Part shown: positions 38,101 to 45,863 of the stretch, in pieces
Layout: each line of letters starts with the position of its first letter
Position numbering within the stretch: position 1 is the first letter of the stretch
NCBI GenBank assembly: GCA_907164885.2
Contig: OU015492.1
Span: forward strand, 203,245,654 to 203,309,653
DNA from: Dolomedes plantarius
Taxonomy: Eukaryota > Arthropoda > Arachnida > Araneae > Dolomedidae
Length of the DNA: 64,000 nt
Direction: 5' to 3'
Translations under genes and position numbers: made by a program
Notes under the pieces: generated by a model
What the model was told of the DNA's origin: nothing
Databases searched by the model: none
Seen by the model: only the letters and a program-made list of their open reading frames with translations

Positions 38101-39004
38101 AAAAATTCCTGTCCTAAATCAAAACTAGCACCTTCTGTTTCCCTTAGGAACAAAAATCTTAAGGGTTTCCTTCTGCCCATTTTATTTTTAAAGTAATTTT
38201 AAAACCTCCTGAAGAGGTTTTTTTTCCCCGCCTTAATATGTCCTAAATATTTTAGCTTTACAATTATAGTACATTTCTTTGGCATAAACATTTATATGAA
38301 AGCCAACTGAACATTTATTTATTTATTTTTTGGGGGGAGGGGGAATCTGTAGTATACTGATTTATATTTGCTGATATCATTATTTTGACTGTACTCATAG
38401 GAATAAATGCTAATGTGTCTTATATCGATTTTAGTAGCTTGTTTTATTTTCCCAATAGAGAATATCAAAATTAATAAATTAATTTATGTACAATCATTTT
38501 ATTTTATACCTTTTGTAGCAATTAGTTTTGCCTTTCAAATGGGAAACTTTTATTAGGAAATATTTATTGAAATATTTTTAATCAGTCAAATTGAAAATAT
38601 TATTGTTATTTAATTGCTATAGTTCATTTTAATTTAAAAGGTAGGTAAAAAATCCTTAAAACTGAAGGTTTTGTATTTGTGACATTTTGAATTAATATTA
38701 AATTTAAATAACTTAGAAAATTGCCAAAATATTACTGGCTGTACAGTTTTTAAAATGTTAGAAGAAGCCTTAAGAAAGCCCTTTTTTTATCATTAAGATT
38801 TTAGTGTACCGTATGTTATACCCAATATTTTTTATTTCTACACATTAATTTAACCTTTTTCTATTGTCTTTCAGAATGGGTCTTGCTCACACACAGCAAA
38901 GTGAAGAAACACGTGTTTGGCACAAGCGTGATGGTAAATGGCAAAGTGTTCACTTTCACCGCTCTGGGTCTGCTTCCTCACCTTTCACTTCTACACACAA
39001 ATAA
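2797..39004 (+). CDS. CaMKII: CaMKII, 3' part of gene (calcium/calmodulin-dependent protein kinase II)
   Basis: Joining the 11 constitutive exons gives 1038 nt: 345 residues plus a TAA stop, all phases compatible. The product is a Ser/Thr kinase activated by Ca2+/calmodulin that forms dodecameric holoenzymes and acts in neurons and muscle (family knowledge). Seen in order: PENLLL of the catalytic loop, DFG, the APE-equivalent SPE motif, the C-lobe, the [11 protein letters not shown] autoinhibitory/calmodulin-binding segment with its autophosphorylated Thr, a Ser/Thr-rich linker and the association domain. If the first residue is numbered 138 as in rat alpha CaMKII, the regulatory Thr falls at 286, so no residue is missing between them. 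The ATP-binding lobe and HRDLK lie upstream of the window. Alternative linker exons are listed separately. Every splice site is GT-AG. Introns range from under 100 nt to over 7 kb and several contain transposons. Confidence 0.97.
3081..3507 (+). repeat. Interspersed repeat R1, copy 1
   Basis: Runs from TTTTATTAACTCGCTTTC, through a (GTTT)n stretch and CAAATCTTGCAATCGATTTT, to a conserved CAGCCATCTATCGGCCGGGA block, ending ATCTTGTAATTATT. Three further copies lie at 49517-49953 (inverted), 51400-51828 and 62523-63030. I could not assign it to a class; no coding capacity is visible. Confidence 0.8.
4002..4210. mobile_element. hAT-type MITE with perfect 8-bp TSD
   Basis: Begins CAGGGCC and ends GGGCCCTG, flanked on both sides by ATTGTCAG (3994-4001 and 4211-4218). 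An 8-bp duplication and a CAGGG terminus are hAT hallmarks. The GC-rich interior with GGGGGCCCC tracts is non-coding. A close inverted relative is nested at 45893-46110. Confidence 0.9.
4866..4912. mobile_element. Possible hAT terminus fragment
   Basis: G-rich and C-rich runs end in CCCTGGAGCCGCCAATGG, whose complement CCATTGGCGGCTCCAGGG resembles hAT ends of CAGTGGCG type. No partner end was found. Confidence 0.3.
6523..8140 (+). mobile_element. Tc1-like transposon with long IR/DR ends
   Basis: Starts CAGTGGCTCCCAAAAGTGTT and ends with its near complement ...TTGGGAGCCACTG, with TA at 6521-6522 and 8141-8142. The inverted repeats are about 220 bp long. Each arm holds two related sites: outer AAAAGTGTTCGTACACTTA and inner AAAAGTCGTCGTACACT, an arrangement like the IR/DR group of Tc1 elements (Sleeping Beauty type). 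It is inserted in the DD41D element at 5553-8419. Confidence 0.92.
6887..7869 (+). pseudogene. Tc1-like (DDE) transposase, degenerate
   Basis: Starts [14 protein letters not shown], then an in-frame TAG at codon 15. An HTH-like part follows ([10 protein letters not shown], then [14 protein letters not shown], similar to GRP-type linkers). Catalytic pieces are [17 protein letters not shown] and [11 protein letters not shown]. Only 23 residues separate the second Asp from the Glu, against 34 in the family, so about 33 nt has been deleted within the active site. Further stops lie near 7201 and 7258, and the C-terminal part is in another frame. Ends [13 protein letters not shown], a usual Tc1 C-terminus. 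Confidence 0.9.
10170..10253 (+). CDS. CaMKII: CaMKII exon: activation segment and SPE motif
   Basis: Acceptor ttttaacag, donor gttagt; 84 nt, phase 1 to 1. Encodes [20 protein letters not shown] then PVDIWACG: the P+1 loop and the start of helix F (DIWACG). Confidence 0.97.
11103..11453. repeat. Direct repeat flanking a hAT-like terminus
   Basis: CTCCGGAACTAGTGAAACAA followed by ATCTATAA occurs at about 11117 and again at about 11412. Between them, at 11269, is CAGTGGTTCTTAACCAGTGT, typical of hAT ends, followed by GTTTCACGGAACA and its partial complement TGTTCCGTGAAA. The matching second hAT end is not obvious. Confidence 0.5.
11478..11632. mobile_element. pogo/Tigger-like MITE
   Basis: Ends CAGTAGAACCTTGATTGATT and its near complement AATGATTGATCAAGGTTCCACTG, cited in parts, flanked by TA on both sides. 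155 bp, non-coding. CAGTxGAACCTTGATT-type ends are usual for pogo-like elements. Confidence 0.75.
11947..12558 (-). mobile_element. Non-autonomous Helitron, copy 1 of a three-copy family
   Basis: Read on the minus strand it starts TCTATATATAAAACAG and ends ...GTATTCAGCTAG-like (here TTATTCAGCTAG), with host A before the 5' TC and T after the 3' CTAG. Most of its length matches 31142-31900 and 42538-43274. There is no target duplication and no coding capacity. The 5' end could also be placed 4 bp farther, at 12562. Confidence 0.8.
12729..12823 (+). CDS. CaMKII: CaMKII exon: kinase C-lobe, [10 protein letters not shown]
   Basis: Acceptor ttccctag, donor gtgagt; 95 nt, phase 1 to 0. Encodes [20 protein letters not shown] followed by [11 protein letters not shown], near-invariant in animal CaMKII. 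Confidence 0.97.
12824..14378 (+). other. CaMKII intron, nothing recognised
   Basis: AT-rich sequence with no repeat or coding signal I can name. Confidence 0.7.
14379..14501 (+). CDS. CaMKII: CaMKII exon: C-lobe end, HPWIC
   Basis: Acceptor ttcaatag, donor gtaagc; 123 nt, 41 codons, phase 0 to 0. Encodes [20 protein letters not shown], then [20 protein letters not shown] and C. The last residues close the kinase fold. Confidence 0.97.
14916..14999 (+). CDS. CaMKII: CaMKII exon: autoinhibitory and calmodulin-binding segment
   Basis: Acceptor ttcatag, donor gtaaga; 84 nt, phase 0 to 0. Encodes [20 protein letters not shown] then [12 protein letters not shown] holds the Thr whose autophosphorylation gives Ca2+-independent activity. 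[12 protein letters not shown] is the calmodulin-binding helix. Flies have VDCLKK where this has VECLKK. Confidence 0.97.
15094..15136 (+). CDS. CaMKII: CaMKII exon: end of regulatory segment
   Basis: Acceptor ttcttag, donor gtaagt; 43 nt, phase 0 to 1. Encodes [14 protein letters not shown] plus the first base of the next codon. The variable linker begins here. Confidence 0.96.
15569..15973. mobile_element. TA-flanked MITE, CCGTAAAATCTTGA ends
   Basis: Left end CCGTAAAATCTTGAGTATAA, right end TGGTCAAGATTTTACGG, with TA on each side. 405 bp, Tc1/mariner style, no coding sequence. Its interior repeats the end theme (TATAATACGCA-like stretches near 15620 and 15940). Confidence 0.8.
16391..16872. 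mobile_element. TA-flanked MITE with imperfect TIRs
   Basis: Left CCTTGCTTTATGGGC and right GGCCGTATAGTGAGG are imperfect complements, with TA outside both. The interior carries several GCCATAT/GGCCATAA-type subrepeats. No coding sequence. Confidence 0.65.
18766..18789 (+). CDS. CaMKII: Candidate 24-nt cassette microexon of CaMKII linker
   Basis: Acceptor tttacccacag and donor gtaaac bound 24 nt in phase 1 to 1, exactly the phase of the linker junction, so inclusion or skipping both keep frame. It would add HVTAPNQ after the junction Ser. Alternative exons at this junction are characteristic of CaMKII genes. No transcript evidence is available. Confidence 0.55.
19097..20067 (-). mobile_element. 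Tc1-like element, decayed
   Basis: Left CACTGAAGAGCCAGAAAATC and right ...TTTTTTGGCTCTTCAGGG are complementary over about 25 bp, with TA at both sides. The ends resemble those of the element at 60154-61372 (CACTCAAGAGCCA), so the two families are probably related. Confidence 0.85.
19120..19990 (-). pseudogene. Tc1-like transposase remnant
   Basis: Minus-strand pieces [16 protein letters not shown] and [16 protein letters not shown], then FQQ and HLNPQSL, correspond to the Tc1 catalytic core. The C-terminal [18 protein letters not shown] is typical of the group. Several frame breaks occur: 19088-19543 and 19512-19745 are in different frames, and the DNAPCH block is gone. Confidence 0.8.
20119..20158. 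repeat. (AT)n(AG)n compound microsatellite
   Basis: About 11 AT units directly followed by about 9 AG units. A C16 run lies nearby at 20617-20632. Confidence 0.9.
20160..23656 (+). other. CaMKII intron, nothing firm
   Basis: AT-rich. The only point of note is an acceptor-like site at 23321-23323 followed by codons for ITNKKKVK and a stop (see findings). Confidence 0.6.
23657..23746 (+). CDS. CaMKII: CaMKII exon: linker
   Basis: Acceptor tttacag, donor gtaaat; 90 nt, phase 1 to 1. Encodes (S)[18 protein letters not shown], then [11 protein letters not shown]. This acidic Ser/Thr-rich block is conserved in arthropod CaMKII between the calmodulin-binding segment and the hub. Confidence 0.95.
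24614..24745 (+). repeat. 132-bp segment, source copy of an exact duplication
   Basis: Reads without a difference, as far as I can compare by eye, to 27353-27484. AT-rich, non-coding. Confidence 0.9.
24972..25068 (-). mobile_element. SINE fragment, internally deleted
   Basis: GGTTTGGTTTGGAGTACTAC and the following GGTCAATTTTTGCTACA match the tail of the tRNA-derived SINE at 51829-51990. The tRNA-like head is reduced to CCCTAGCCATTTGACCATC. Confidence 0.65.
25563..26165. mobile_element. TIR element family T1, copy 1
   Basis: Ends GTTACTTTTCCGTTAGTTGG and complement of CTAATGGAAAAGTACCA. Its interior matches 34717-35352 over most of the length (TTTGTTTAATTAACTGTAAC, ATATCTTTCAAGGTGTC). No coding sequence; superfamily not assigned. 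Confidence 0.75.
26253..26670. repeat. Tandem duplication of about 209 bp reaching into an exon
   Basis: Unit 1 (26253-26461) and unit 2 (26462-26670) both run from CTACCATG through TTTTAGTCTAGGCCCTTG and GACAATAGTAAGATTTTACA to TCTTTCAAAAAAGAGCATCT. Unit 2 ends inside the candidate cassette exon at 26641, so the acceptor and first ~27 bases of that exon are duplicated. Confidence 0.9.
26641..26730 (+). CDS. CaMKII: Candidate 90-nt cassette exon of CaMKII linker
   Basis: Acceptor attttacaag and donor gtgagc; 90 nt, phase 1 to 1, no stop. Inserted between the 23657 and 29049 exons it would add [20 protein letters not shown], then [15 protein letters not shown] is a good basophilic (R-x-x-S, PKA or CaMK type) phosphorylation consensus, followed by an Ala run from GCT/GCC repeats. 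The acceptor has a weak pyrimidine tract, which fits an alternative exon but also lowers certainty. Confidence 0.55.
27265..27572. repeat. ~90-bp direct repeats bracketing the 132-bp transposed copy
   Basis: GCATTAATTATCCCAAAATG through TTATCATC occurs at 27265-27355 and again at 27482-27572. The exact copy of 24614-24745 sits between them (27353-27484). Confidence 0.9.
28205..28400 (-). repeat. GC-rich repeat fragment, possibly LINE/SINE derived
   Basis: A GC-rich island in AT-rich intron. The minus strand includes GTGGAGATGGGTACCGCCGG and ACATCGGACTGTTGCGCCGT, reminiscent of conserved non-LTR or SINE 3' modules, but no second copy is in the window to define ends. No exon signal. Confidence 0.35.
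29049..29124 (+). CDS. CaMKII: CaMKII exon: start of association domain
   Basis: Acceptor ttctgtag, donor gtaagt; 76 nt, phase 1 to 2. Encodes [20 protein letters not shown] then DYETY, helix 1 of the hub domain (animals have ARRQEIIKITEQL). Confidence 0.97.
29206..29300 (+). CDS. CaMKII: CaMKII exon: association domain
   Basis: Acceptor ctcccccag, donor gtaaag; 95 nt, phase 2 to 1. Encodes (T)[18 protein letters not shown], then [13 protein letters not shown]. The intron before it is only 81 nt. Confidence 0.97.
31077..31964. repeat. 65-bp direct repeats immediately flanking a Helitron
   Basis: TTATGATCCCAAAATATGTT ... ATTTATGGTTGA at 31077-31141 recurs as TTATGATACCAAAATATGTT ... ATTTATGGTTGA at 31901-31964, touching the two Helitron ends exactly. 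Confidence 0.85.
31142..31900 (-). mobile_element. Non-autonomous Helitron, copy 2
   Basis: Minus strand: starts TCTATATATATATAAAACGG after A, ends GAAGCCCGAGTATTCAGCTAG before T. The terminal CTAG with a GC-rich palindrome just upstream, and A|T integration, are Helitron hallmarks. Non-coding; carries GCCCTTTGGGACCAGCAGTT (plus strand) shared with the other copies. Confidence 0.88.
34717..35352. mobile_element. TIR element family T1, copy 2
   Basis: Ends GGGTACTTTTCCATTAGCCA and complement of TCGCTAACGGAAAAGTACC. Interior homologous to 25563-26165 in the same orientation, both in CaMKII introns. Confidence 0.75.
36698..36812 (+). CDS. CaMKII: CaMKII exon: association domain
   Basis: Acceptor tttttcag, donor gtatgg; 115 nt, phase 1 to 2. 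Encodes [20 protein letters not shown], then [18 protein letters not shown]. The start ([10 protein letters not shown]) differs from the usual VLxKNxKxIN, while TTILNPxVHL is conserved. Confidence 0.96.
36813..38874 (+). other. Last CaMKII intron
   Basis: Contains the hAT MITE at 37578-38069. The rest is AT-rich with nothing recognised. Confidence 0.8.
37578..38069. mobile_element. hAT-type MITE (family H2) with perfect 8-bp TSD
   Basis: Flanked by CTTATATA at 37570-37577 and 38070-38077. The right end is AAATCGGGCCCTG and the left end CATGCCCTGATTTTCC. An inverted copy is at 54660-55802. This copy still has the uninterrupted site ATATATCCTTTC where the other carries a Helitron. Confidence 0.92.
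38875..39004 (+). CDS. CaMKII: CaMKII terminal coding exon
   Basis: Acceptor gtctttcag; 130 nt to TAA at 39002-39004. Encodes (K)[35 protein letters not shown] and PFTSTHK. The hub domain ends at VHFHRSGS; the tail [11 protein letters not shown] is lineage-variable. Confidence 0.97.
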
Positions 39005-39060
39005 TTCAGGGCTTTCCCTTCCCTTCTTTTTTTAGCTTGAAATGGTAAGTAAGAAATGTA

Positions 39061-39951
39061 CAGGGTGACAATTATTGAGCTATCTATATTAATAAAGAGA
39101 CAAGTGGAAGTCGAGATCACGTGACCGTAACGCAACCGGGTGGACCGATCTTCGAAAAAAAAATGGCCGACAAATATACAGGAATCGGTGTATTTTTTTT
39201 CTCATGAAAGTACATAAATGTTACATATTTGGAAAGAGCTTCGAAAACTGATAATTTTTTCTGCGTACACTTATTCTGTTAATTCAGTAGTTTTAGAGAT
39301 ATTTGGATTCTAATGAAGCGTCATCGCTCTTTGACGATGTAAACAAAGGGTGATTCGTTCACAGCGTGATTCTCACTAAAAAATGAATCACTGAAATGAA
39401 ATGTGTCACCGTGTCTTTTTATTTGAAAAACTAAATATTCAAATTGTTTAATAATAAAAAATACTTTATTGAAACTAAATAGATATATACTGATTTTTGG
39501 TGGATTTACTGATTTTGGTGTGAAATGATTACATTTGGTATTTTTTTTTCATTTCTATATTTCTTGACAAATCTGGTATGAAATAAAAAATCAAATTTTA
39601 CTAAACTACTGAGTTCAAAAATGTTATTCAAATTTGAAAAGTAACTACAGACAATCGGATTTAGTTTATGACATGTTCGATATGCTTGCCATCAATGGCT
39701 GTGATGTGGCGCAGACGAAGAGTGAAATTCTGTAATAATTTTTGCTCGAAAAGTAGGCTTTGACGATGGATATGCGCTCAAAAATTCTGCATTTCGACAT
39801 TTTCAATGAAAATTGAACAACAAAACAAGTGTGCATGCTTAAAAAAATCCCAACATGCCCTGCATTCAACCGCCAAGTTTTCACCGAATCTCACCATTGG
39901 TTCAAAAGTAATCAAGTTCTTTTTTCATATAGCTCAATAATTGTCACACTG
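39061..39951 (-). mobile_element. mariner-type element with perfect TA flanks
   Basis: Ends CAGGGTGACAATTATTGAGC and complement CAGTGTGACAATTATTGAGC; 21 of 22 terminal bases agree, with TA at both sides. On the minus strand near 39770-39670, one frame reads FTLRLRHITAIDGKHIEHVI followed by N and a stop, which looks like the C-terminus of a Tc1/mariner transposase. No catalytic core remains. Confidence 0.82.
39083..39315 (+). mobile_element. Helitron 5' end fragment
   Basis: TCTATATTAATAAAGAGACA and the next ~200 bp match the Helitron at 48472-48904 (ATGGCCGACAAATATACAGG, GAAAGAGCTTCGAAAACTGA). It begins precisely after A at position 22 of the mariner terminal repeat. The 3' CTAG end is not found. 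Confidence 0.75.
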
Positions 39952-42537
39952 TATGTAGGAAACCTTTTTCATGCTAGTCATTCTTGACTATTTTAAAGTT
40001 TTGTTTAAAATAGTCAAGATGTGTAATGATTCTATTAATTTTGAGGATTTCAGTTAATTATTATTCCTTTCTTCCAGAAATTTATCTTTGCGGTGTACTA
40101 AAGAATAGGAAGTTAGTATATGTGGTGCAGCAAAGGCAGTTTAAATTTGATAATGTATGTTTGTCATTTGCGATGTAAGTAAAAAGACCTGGTCTTTTTA
40201 ATAAGGGATAAAGTAATATGTAACAAGCCTTAAAATAAATTATGATGGATTGAAATCTTATTAAATTTATATTAAAACTATTTTTATTGTAAATGAAAAA
40301 TTGTTTTGTCCTAATATTACTTTTAATAATGTAATTTTTATCTTTAATATTTGTTCAAAATTAATCAACTTGCTTATTTTCATACTTTACATTCACTGGA
40401 GCACTTTACATTTTTTTTGTTTTTGTACCTGTAAAGGTAATATTTTTGTTATGTTTAGATTTATATTATAAAATGTTATCATTATGTGTATGATGTGTTT
40501 ATAAAGTCTGAAGATGTGGTATTGAAAATAATTTATTTCACAAAGTTTTTAATATGAAATCATTTCTTAGCTGTACACCTATAGCTACTTTAAAATTTAC
40601 TTCTTATTTTCATTTTCTGTTTTAACATTATTGTGATTCAGAGAATGTGACAGTTCTGTGTTGTACTTTATTAAATTTCTATAAGCAATAGTTATATTAA
40701 CTGATGAAATAATATAAAGCAAAGTAAGAGAGAAAATTACATATTTGTCTTACATATGTTATATTTATGAAACAAATTTTATGATAGTTGTTAGAATAAC
40801 AATATAATTTTTATCTCCAAAGATCTTATGTTCATACTAAATTAACTCTGTGATGTTTCCCTGTAATTTGTTTTGGACCTTAAAACTCTTTATTGTTCAT
40901 TTTATAACAATTGTTTTTGCATTTTAATTTAAATTATAACTTATTCTACTATATTTCTTGGAGATCTGAATGATTTAGAGATTTATAGAGCAGTCTGTTT
41001 TATAAGTTTTGCTCTAGAGATTCATTTTTAATTTCTTTCAATTTATTATTCCTGTCAAGAGAATTTTTATTTTGTACTATTTGTATCTATAAAACTTATG
41101 TATATGTGTACATGACTTAAGTAAATAAAAAGTATTTGTTATGTTGTACTTTTATGTGATTATGTTTGCTATATACTTACAAATATTTATTACTTTTGTT
41201 TTTCATGTACTAGTTTTTTTTCTTGTTGATTTGATTATTGAAGTTGAATGTTTGTGTTATAAAATGACAGAATTTGTTACTTGTTAAAATATGTTCTTGA
41301 GTATGCAATGAATTGATATAATGTATAAGAATTTGCTTTCAAATGGAATGCATATTTTGCTTCTGACATATTTTGACTCTTCATAATCATCCTATTTATA
41401 ACAATAAATTTGTCAGGTGACAAATTATTACAGCCTTACATCTTTTGATTAACTGTGCTTCATGGATCATCTTATCATGTTAGGAATGAATTAAAGTCCT
41501 TCCTTCTATGTGTTTTCGCATTATTTTGCTTTCAGGTTATTATGATTTCGAAACAGATTGGAAAATTAAAATCATATCAAAAGTGTTTATCAGTGCAAAA
41601 ATATCAGTGTCTGAACGCTTTGTGAATGGACATGACTGCTATCAGATTCCATTGCTATCCATATCATGATAGATTTTCCCCCTCAGAAATGGGCACTAGA
41701 ATGAGATCTTTTTGCTCTATTTTATGGTGTTTCTTCCCAGATATTTTTGTCTTTCTTGCCCTTTTGAACATGTCTGTGATTCTCAAAGCTTTGATCAGAA
41801 TAATGTAATTTGATACTTTATTGAAAGTTTTTTAAACATTTAACAGTATTTTTCAAAGTTGAAACTTTTTATAAAATCTGAAGCTTCTGTGTGAAGCTTT
41901 CTAACTTTCATAAAGATAAAATGTTTGCAAGGACTTTGAAATATCCAGAAGAGTTTATCTTCAGTTTTTAAAGAGATATTTAAAAGAGTTTTCGAACTTC
42001 ACCAAGTTTCTCGCTTTAATATCTTAATTAATGTTTGAAAGTTACCAACTAAATTTGATATCGTGAAATGATGTACTTTCATACATTTTGGTTAAGTGAA
42101 CTGTCAAGTGCATGGTTGAAAATGACTAGATCTTTAATGTTTTCAACAGTTTCTGTATTTGTTGAGCAATGGAGGAGTCGTAAAAAGCAAATTTGTGAAT
42201 ATTTTTTCTTCAATTCAAGGAGTAATTTTGAAATATATCTTGGGGCAGTTGTGTAATAAATAAATAAATAAACTTTGGTCTTTCTTTTCTTGCTTTAGCA
42301 AAATTGAATTAAAATCCATAATAGCTCAAGATTTGGCTGATCAGCCAAAATAATTTTACCCTTGGGAACATGGGTGGTGTACTCAGTATGCCAACTGTTC
42401 TTAGAACTTGTGTAAATCTCAGTATATGACCATTTTTTAAACTCCCCCTTCAATTGCCCTGCTACCAACCTTTCCTCAGTCTAATGGTAATTTTTCTTCG
42501 AAAAACATCAACATATGGTTATCTAATTATAATATTA
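39952..42537. other. Region beyond the first mariner, no gene seen
   Basis: AT-rich 3' UTR or intergenic sequence. Open frames at 41626 and 42068 have no recognisable features. Confidence 0.55.
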
Positions 42538-43274
42538 CTAGCTGAATACCCTTGCTTTGCTATGGAGTACATTCAAATTAAATACAACAGTCAATGTATG
42601 CAATTGATGCCAAAAATATATATATATATATTTATAAAAAAAATCGTAATGGATATTTTTATAGACAAAATAATGTAGAAGAAAATATCCAAATTAAATA
42701 CAACAGTCAATGTATACAATTAATTTGTATGTTTAATATCCATAAAACATACTAATTTGAATTAAATTCTTTAAAAACTTCCATCTCAATAAGTTAGTGG
42801 TTAAATTTTATCTTTTACCGTATTTTAATATTTTTGTCAATTTATTCTGTTGTTATGCAAAATTAGTGCACATGACACAAAATTAGTTTAAAGTATCACA
42901 AAAAGAAAAGAAACCATGTGATCAGCATTTAATAAATTAAATTCTAAAAATGAATCTTTAAAAATTTACCCAAAATCAGAACATGGAGGTAAAGATTTGA
43001 AAAAGATTTCATTTTAAAGGAATTTTTATGATCTTTCTTGTGATAGAAATTTTAATACATTCTGATTGTTATTTTAAATGAAAACATAAAAAGTTACAAA
43101 AACAGCGTAAAAATTTAATTTAAAAAAATCTATGAAGAATTTTTCAAAAATCTTTCATAGTGCACCCTTACACTATAAAAATAATCGCCATGCAAAATTT
43201 CAGCTCTTTAGGTCCAGCAGTTTGGTCTGTGCATTATCTGTCAGTCAATTACAGAACTGTTTTATATATATAGA
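42538..43274 (-). mobile_element. Non-autonomous Helitron, copy 3
   Basis: Minus strand: starts TCTATATATATAAAACAG, ends AGCAAGGGTATTCAGCTAG, with A before and T after. Homologous over nearly all its length to 31142-31900. Confidence 0.88.
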
Positions 43275-45863
43275 TTGCATGAAACTCCTGGAAAAACCAT
43301 GGCTGTAAAAACCATGTAAAAGTTACTAAAGTAATTTGTATAAACTGTGAATCAGATTCAGAAATGTAAAATGCATTAAATTTTCTTTTTTTTCAATTAA
43401 CTTTAATTTTTTAGACAATTAAATTAAAAATTTAATAATGTTAGTCAATAAATGTTGCTAGTTGTTTTTATGTGTTGAATGTTAATAATATTTTATTCAA
43501 AGACGGTATCATTTGTGTTTTAATAAACACTGTAAATTTGAAGAGTTTTATTAAGGATTTTTCTCCAATGTAACAGCTTTTACACATTCTAAACTGATAA
43601 AATTGACCGCAGAACAAGGTGTATAGAGTGCACCATCAGTGTCCTGGCGGGATTCTTAGGAACCCATGTCCCCAAGGGTTAAAGAAATTTTTTTAATGAA
43701 AGCTTAGGGTTATATATGAAGGTTAAAAAAATAAAAGATTATATAAGGCCTTAAGATGTTTTTTTTATAAAAATGGAAGCCTTAAATCTCCAGGGTGCAG
43801 ATCCTTTTAAACTCCTGCATAAAAGAAATGATTGTTTAAGATCAATCAGAAATTTTTGTTAAATGTACAAACCTGTTATTGAGGGTCTCTTGTGCAGCAG
43901 TTTGTATGAAGCTTGTAATCAAAATGTTTGTGGTTTTAGCTTTCCTTCATAGCTTGGAGTAAAAAACAATTATAGTCACATTTTTAACTTAAACTTCTGA
44001 ATACTTTTTGTTTCCTTAATAGTCAAGGGGATTCTATAATTTTGTTTGAATCTAAATTCTAGTTATTATGATGTTATATATTGAAGTGTTTGACTCTATA
44101 ATCTGTAGAAAAAGTATTAACAATGCAGAAATTTCAATGTGTTTCTGATTAAAATTTCTACAATGTTATTACTTTACTTTTTTATGCTAAAGAATCAATT
44201 TTTCTACATGTAAAAGAGTTTTTGTGTGAAATCAAAAAAATTTGAGTCTGATATACAATATTTTGCTTTCATACTCTGAACTTTGCATCTATAACATATT
44301 TCACTTTACTTTCCAAAGGGAAAAAGTGTCTAGTTTGATGATTTTTTTTCCTTTCAAGTTTTATGTCTAACATTCACTATTTTGCATTTATTCTAAACAA
44401 ATTTATTTGAAAAACAACTCACAGTGTGACAAATCTTGTGTATGATTAAGCAGACTTAAAGTACTGTGTAAAATGAGCTCTTTGAAGTGATGATCAATAG
44501 ACTGTATTTTGCACATAGCATAATTAATTCAAGCAGCGTATTTTATAATATTGAAATAATTATTTGAAATATATTTAAATTTTTTTTTTAACATTTAAGT
44601 ATCTATTCTGTCAAGAGTGCATGCAAAATTGGGAAATGAAACATAGCACAGTATTCAAATTGGGAGTTGATTTTTTTTTTCTTTCTTTGAAAACTATTTT
44701 GTATTTAAATGGGTTTTTTTTATGAATTTTTTCTCTGTCATAGCATATTTTATGTTTTTACTTAAATGTTTCCAAACCTCAGAACCATTGGGAAAGGGGG
44801 TGATTAAGGAGGTTTTTTGGTTTTGCCTCTTTTCTTGAGAAGCCTAAAAGTATGTAGAAAATAGGACTTCCAAGATAAATTTCCATCAAACCTCTCCCCT
44901 ACCTAGATAGTGGGATTTTGATTACCCCTTGGACCGGTGTACTAGATTCTGTTAAGGTATATCAGATTCTACTAGATTTACCGAATTTTTCTGATTTGAA
45001 AGGAAATGCTACTAATTAAACATAAAAATTAGGAAATGTGAATTACATAGTAATGATTGTTATGGGTATTTATTGCACATGCTGTTAAAATATGAAACTT
45101 CTTGTGCAAACTGCATTCTTCATTAAATTTTTTCTTAATGTGCTATAATGTATATGATTTCATTGAATACTTCATTGTTTTATGTGGCTAAAAACTCCAG
45201 TAGCATAAGATTTGAAAAAAAAAATGTTGGGAAGCATTCTTTTGGGTAGAAATGTTTTATCAGATTAAGCAGTGTTGTATAAAACTTTGCTTTAACGGGG
45301 AATGTACATTAACATTTTTAAATACGAGCATATCCTGTGTCAAAAAGTAATTAAGATGAATATAAATCAAAGATATGAAGTATGAATGGAATGTTGAGAA
45401 CTTCGTTGAGAATCACTGATTTTTTTAAAGGGCATTTGCGAGCACACTCTGCACCTTTGTCTAAATCACAAGACAGTTGAATTAGAGGACCAAGAATCAT
45501 TATTGTACCTTCCTCCTTTTTTATTGTACAAACTTTCTGGAACATTTCCCCCGAGAACGATGGTTCACTTCCCTTTGCATGTTAAGACTTTATAGATTTC
45601 TATTAGTGCAGAATAGTGACTACTCTGCAGTCTCTTTTTCTTTTGTATATTTGCTCTAGGACAATGGTGTGCATCAGGGAAGAAAGTGTAATCAAATCTG
45701 CAGGATTAAACATATGATGCCATTGGAATTTTTAAAAACTAGTTTAATATATTTACTACACTACAAAAAGAGAGAAAATAAAAATTATACCAATATATAC
45801 TCAAATTTATTTTTATTAAGCTTTAGGAATCTTAATTTGCTCTAACTGGTAATGTTCTTGTAC
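43275..45863. other. Intergenic, nothing recognised
   Basis: AT-rich with homopolymer runs; no repeat from the other families and no convincing coding frame. Confidence 0.6.

Larger units (their letters stand above)
39005..41150 (+). other. CaMKII: Probable CaMKII 3' UTR
   Basis: No further coding signal. AATAAA motifs are frequent; the one at 41124-41129, followed by a GT/T-rich stretch (GTATTTGTTATGTTGTAC), is a reasonable cleavage signal, but closer ones exist. A mariner-type element occupies 39061-39951, starting 57 bp after the stop. Confidence 0.4.
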
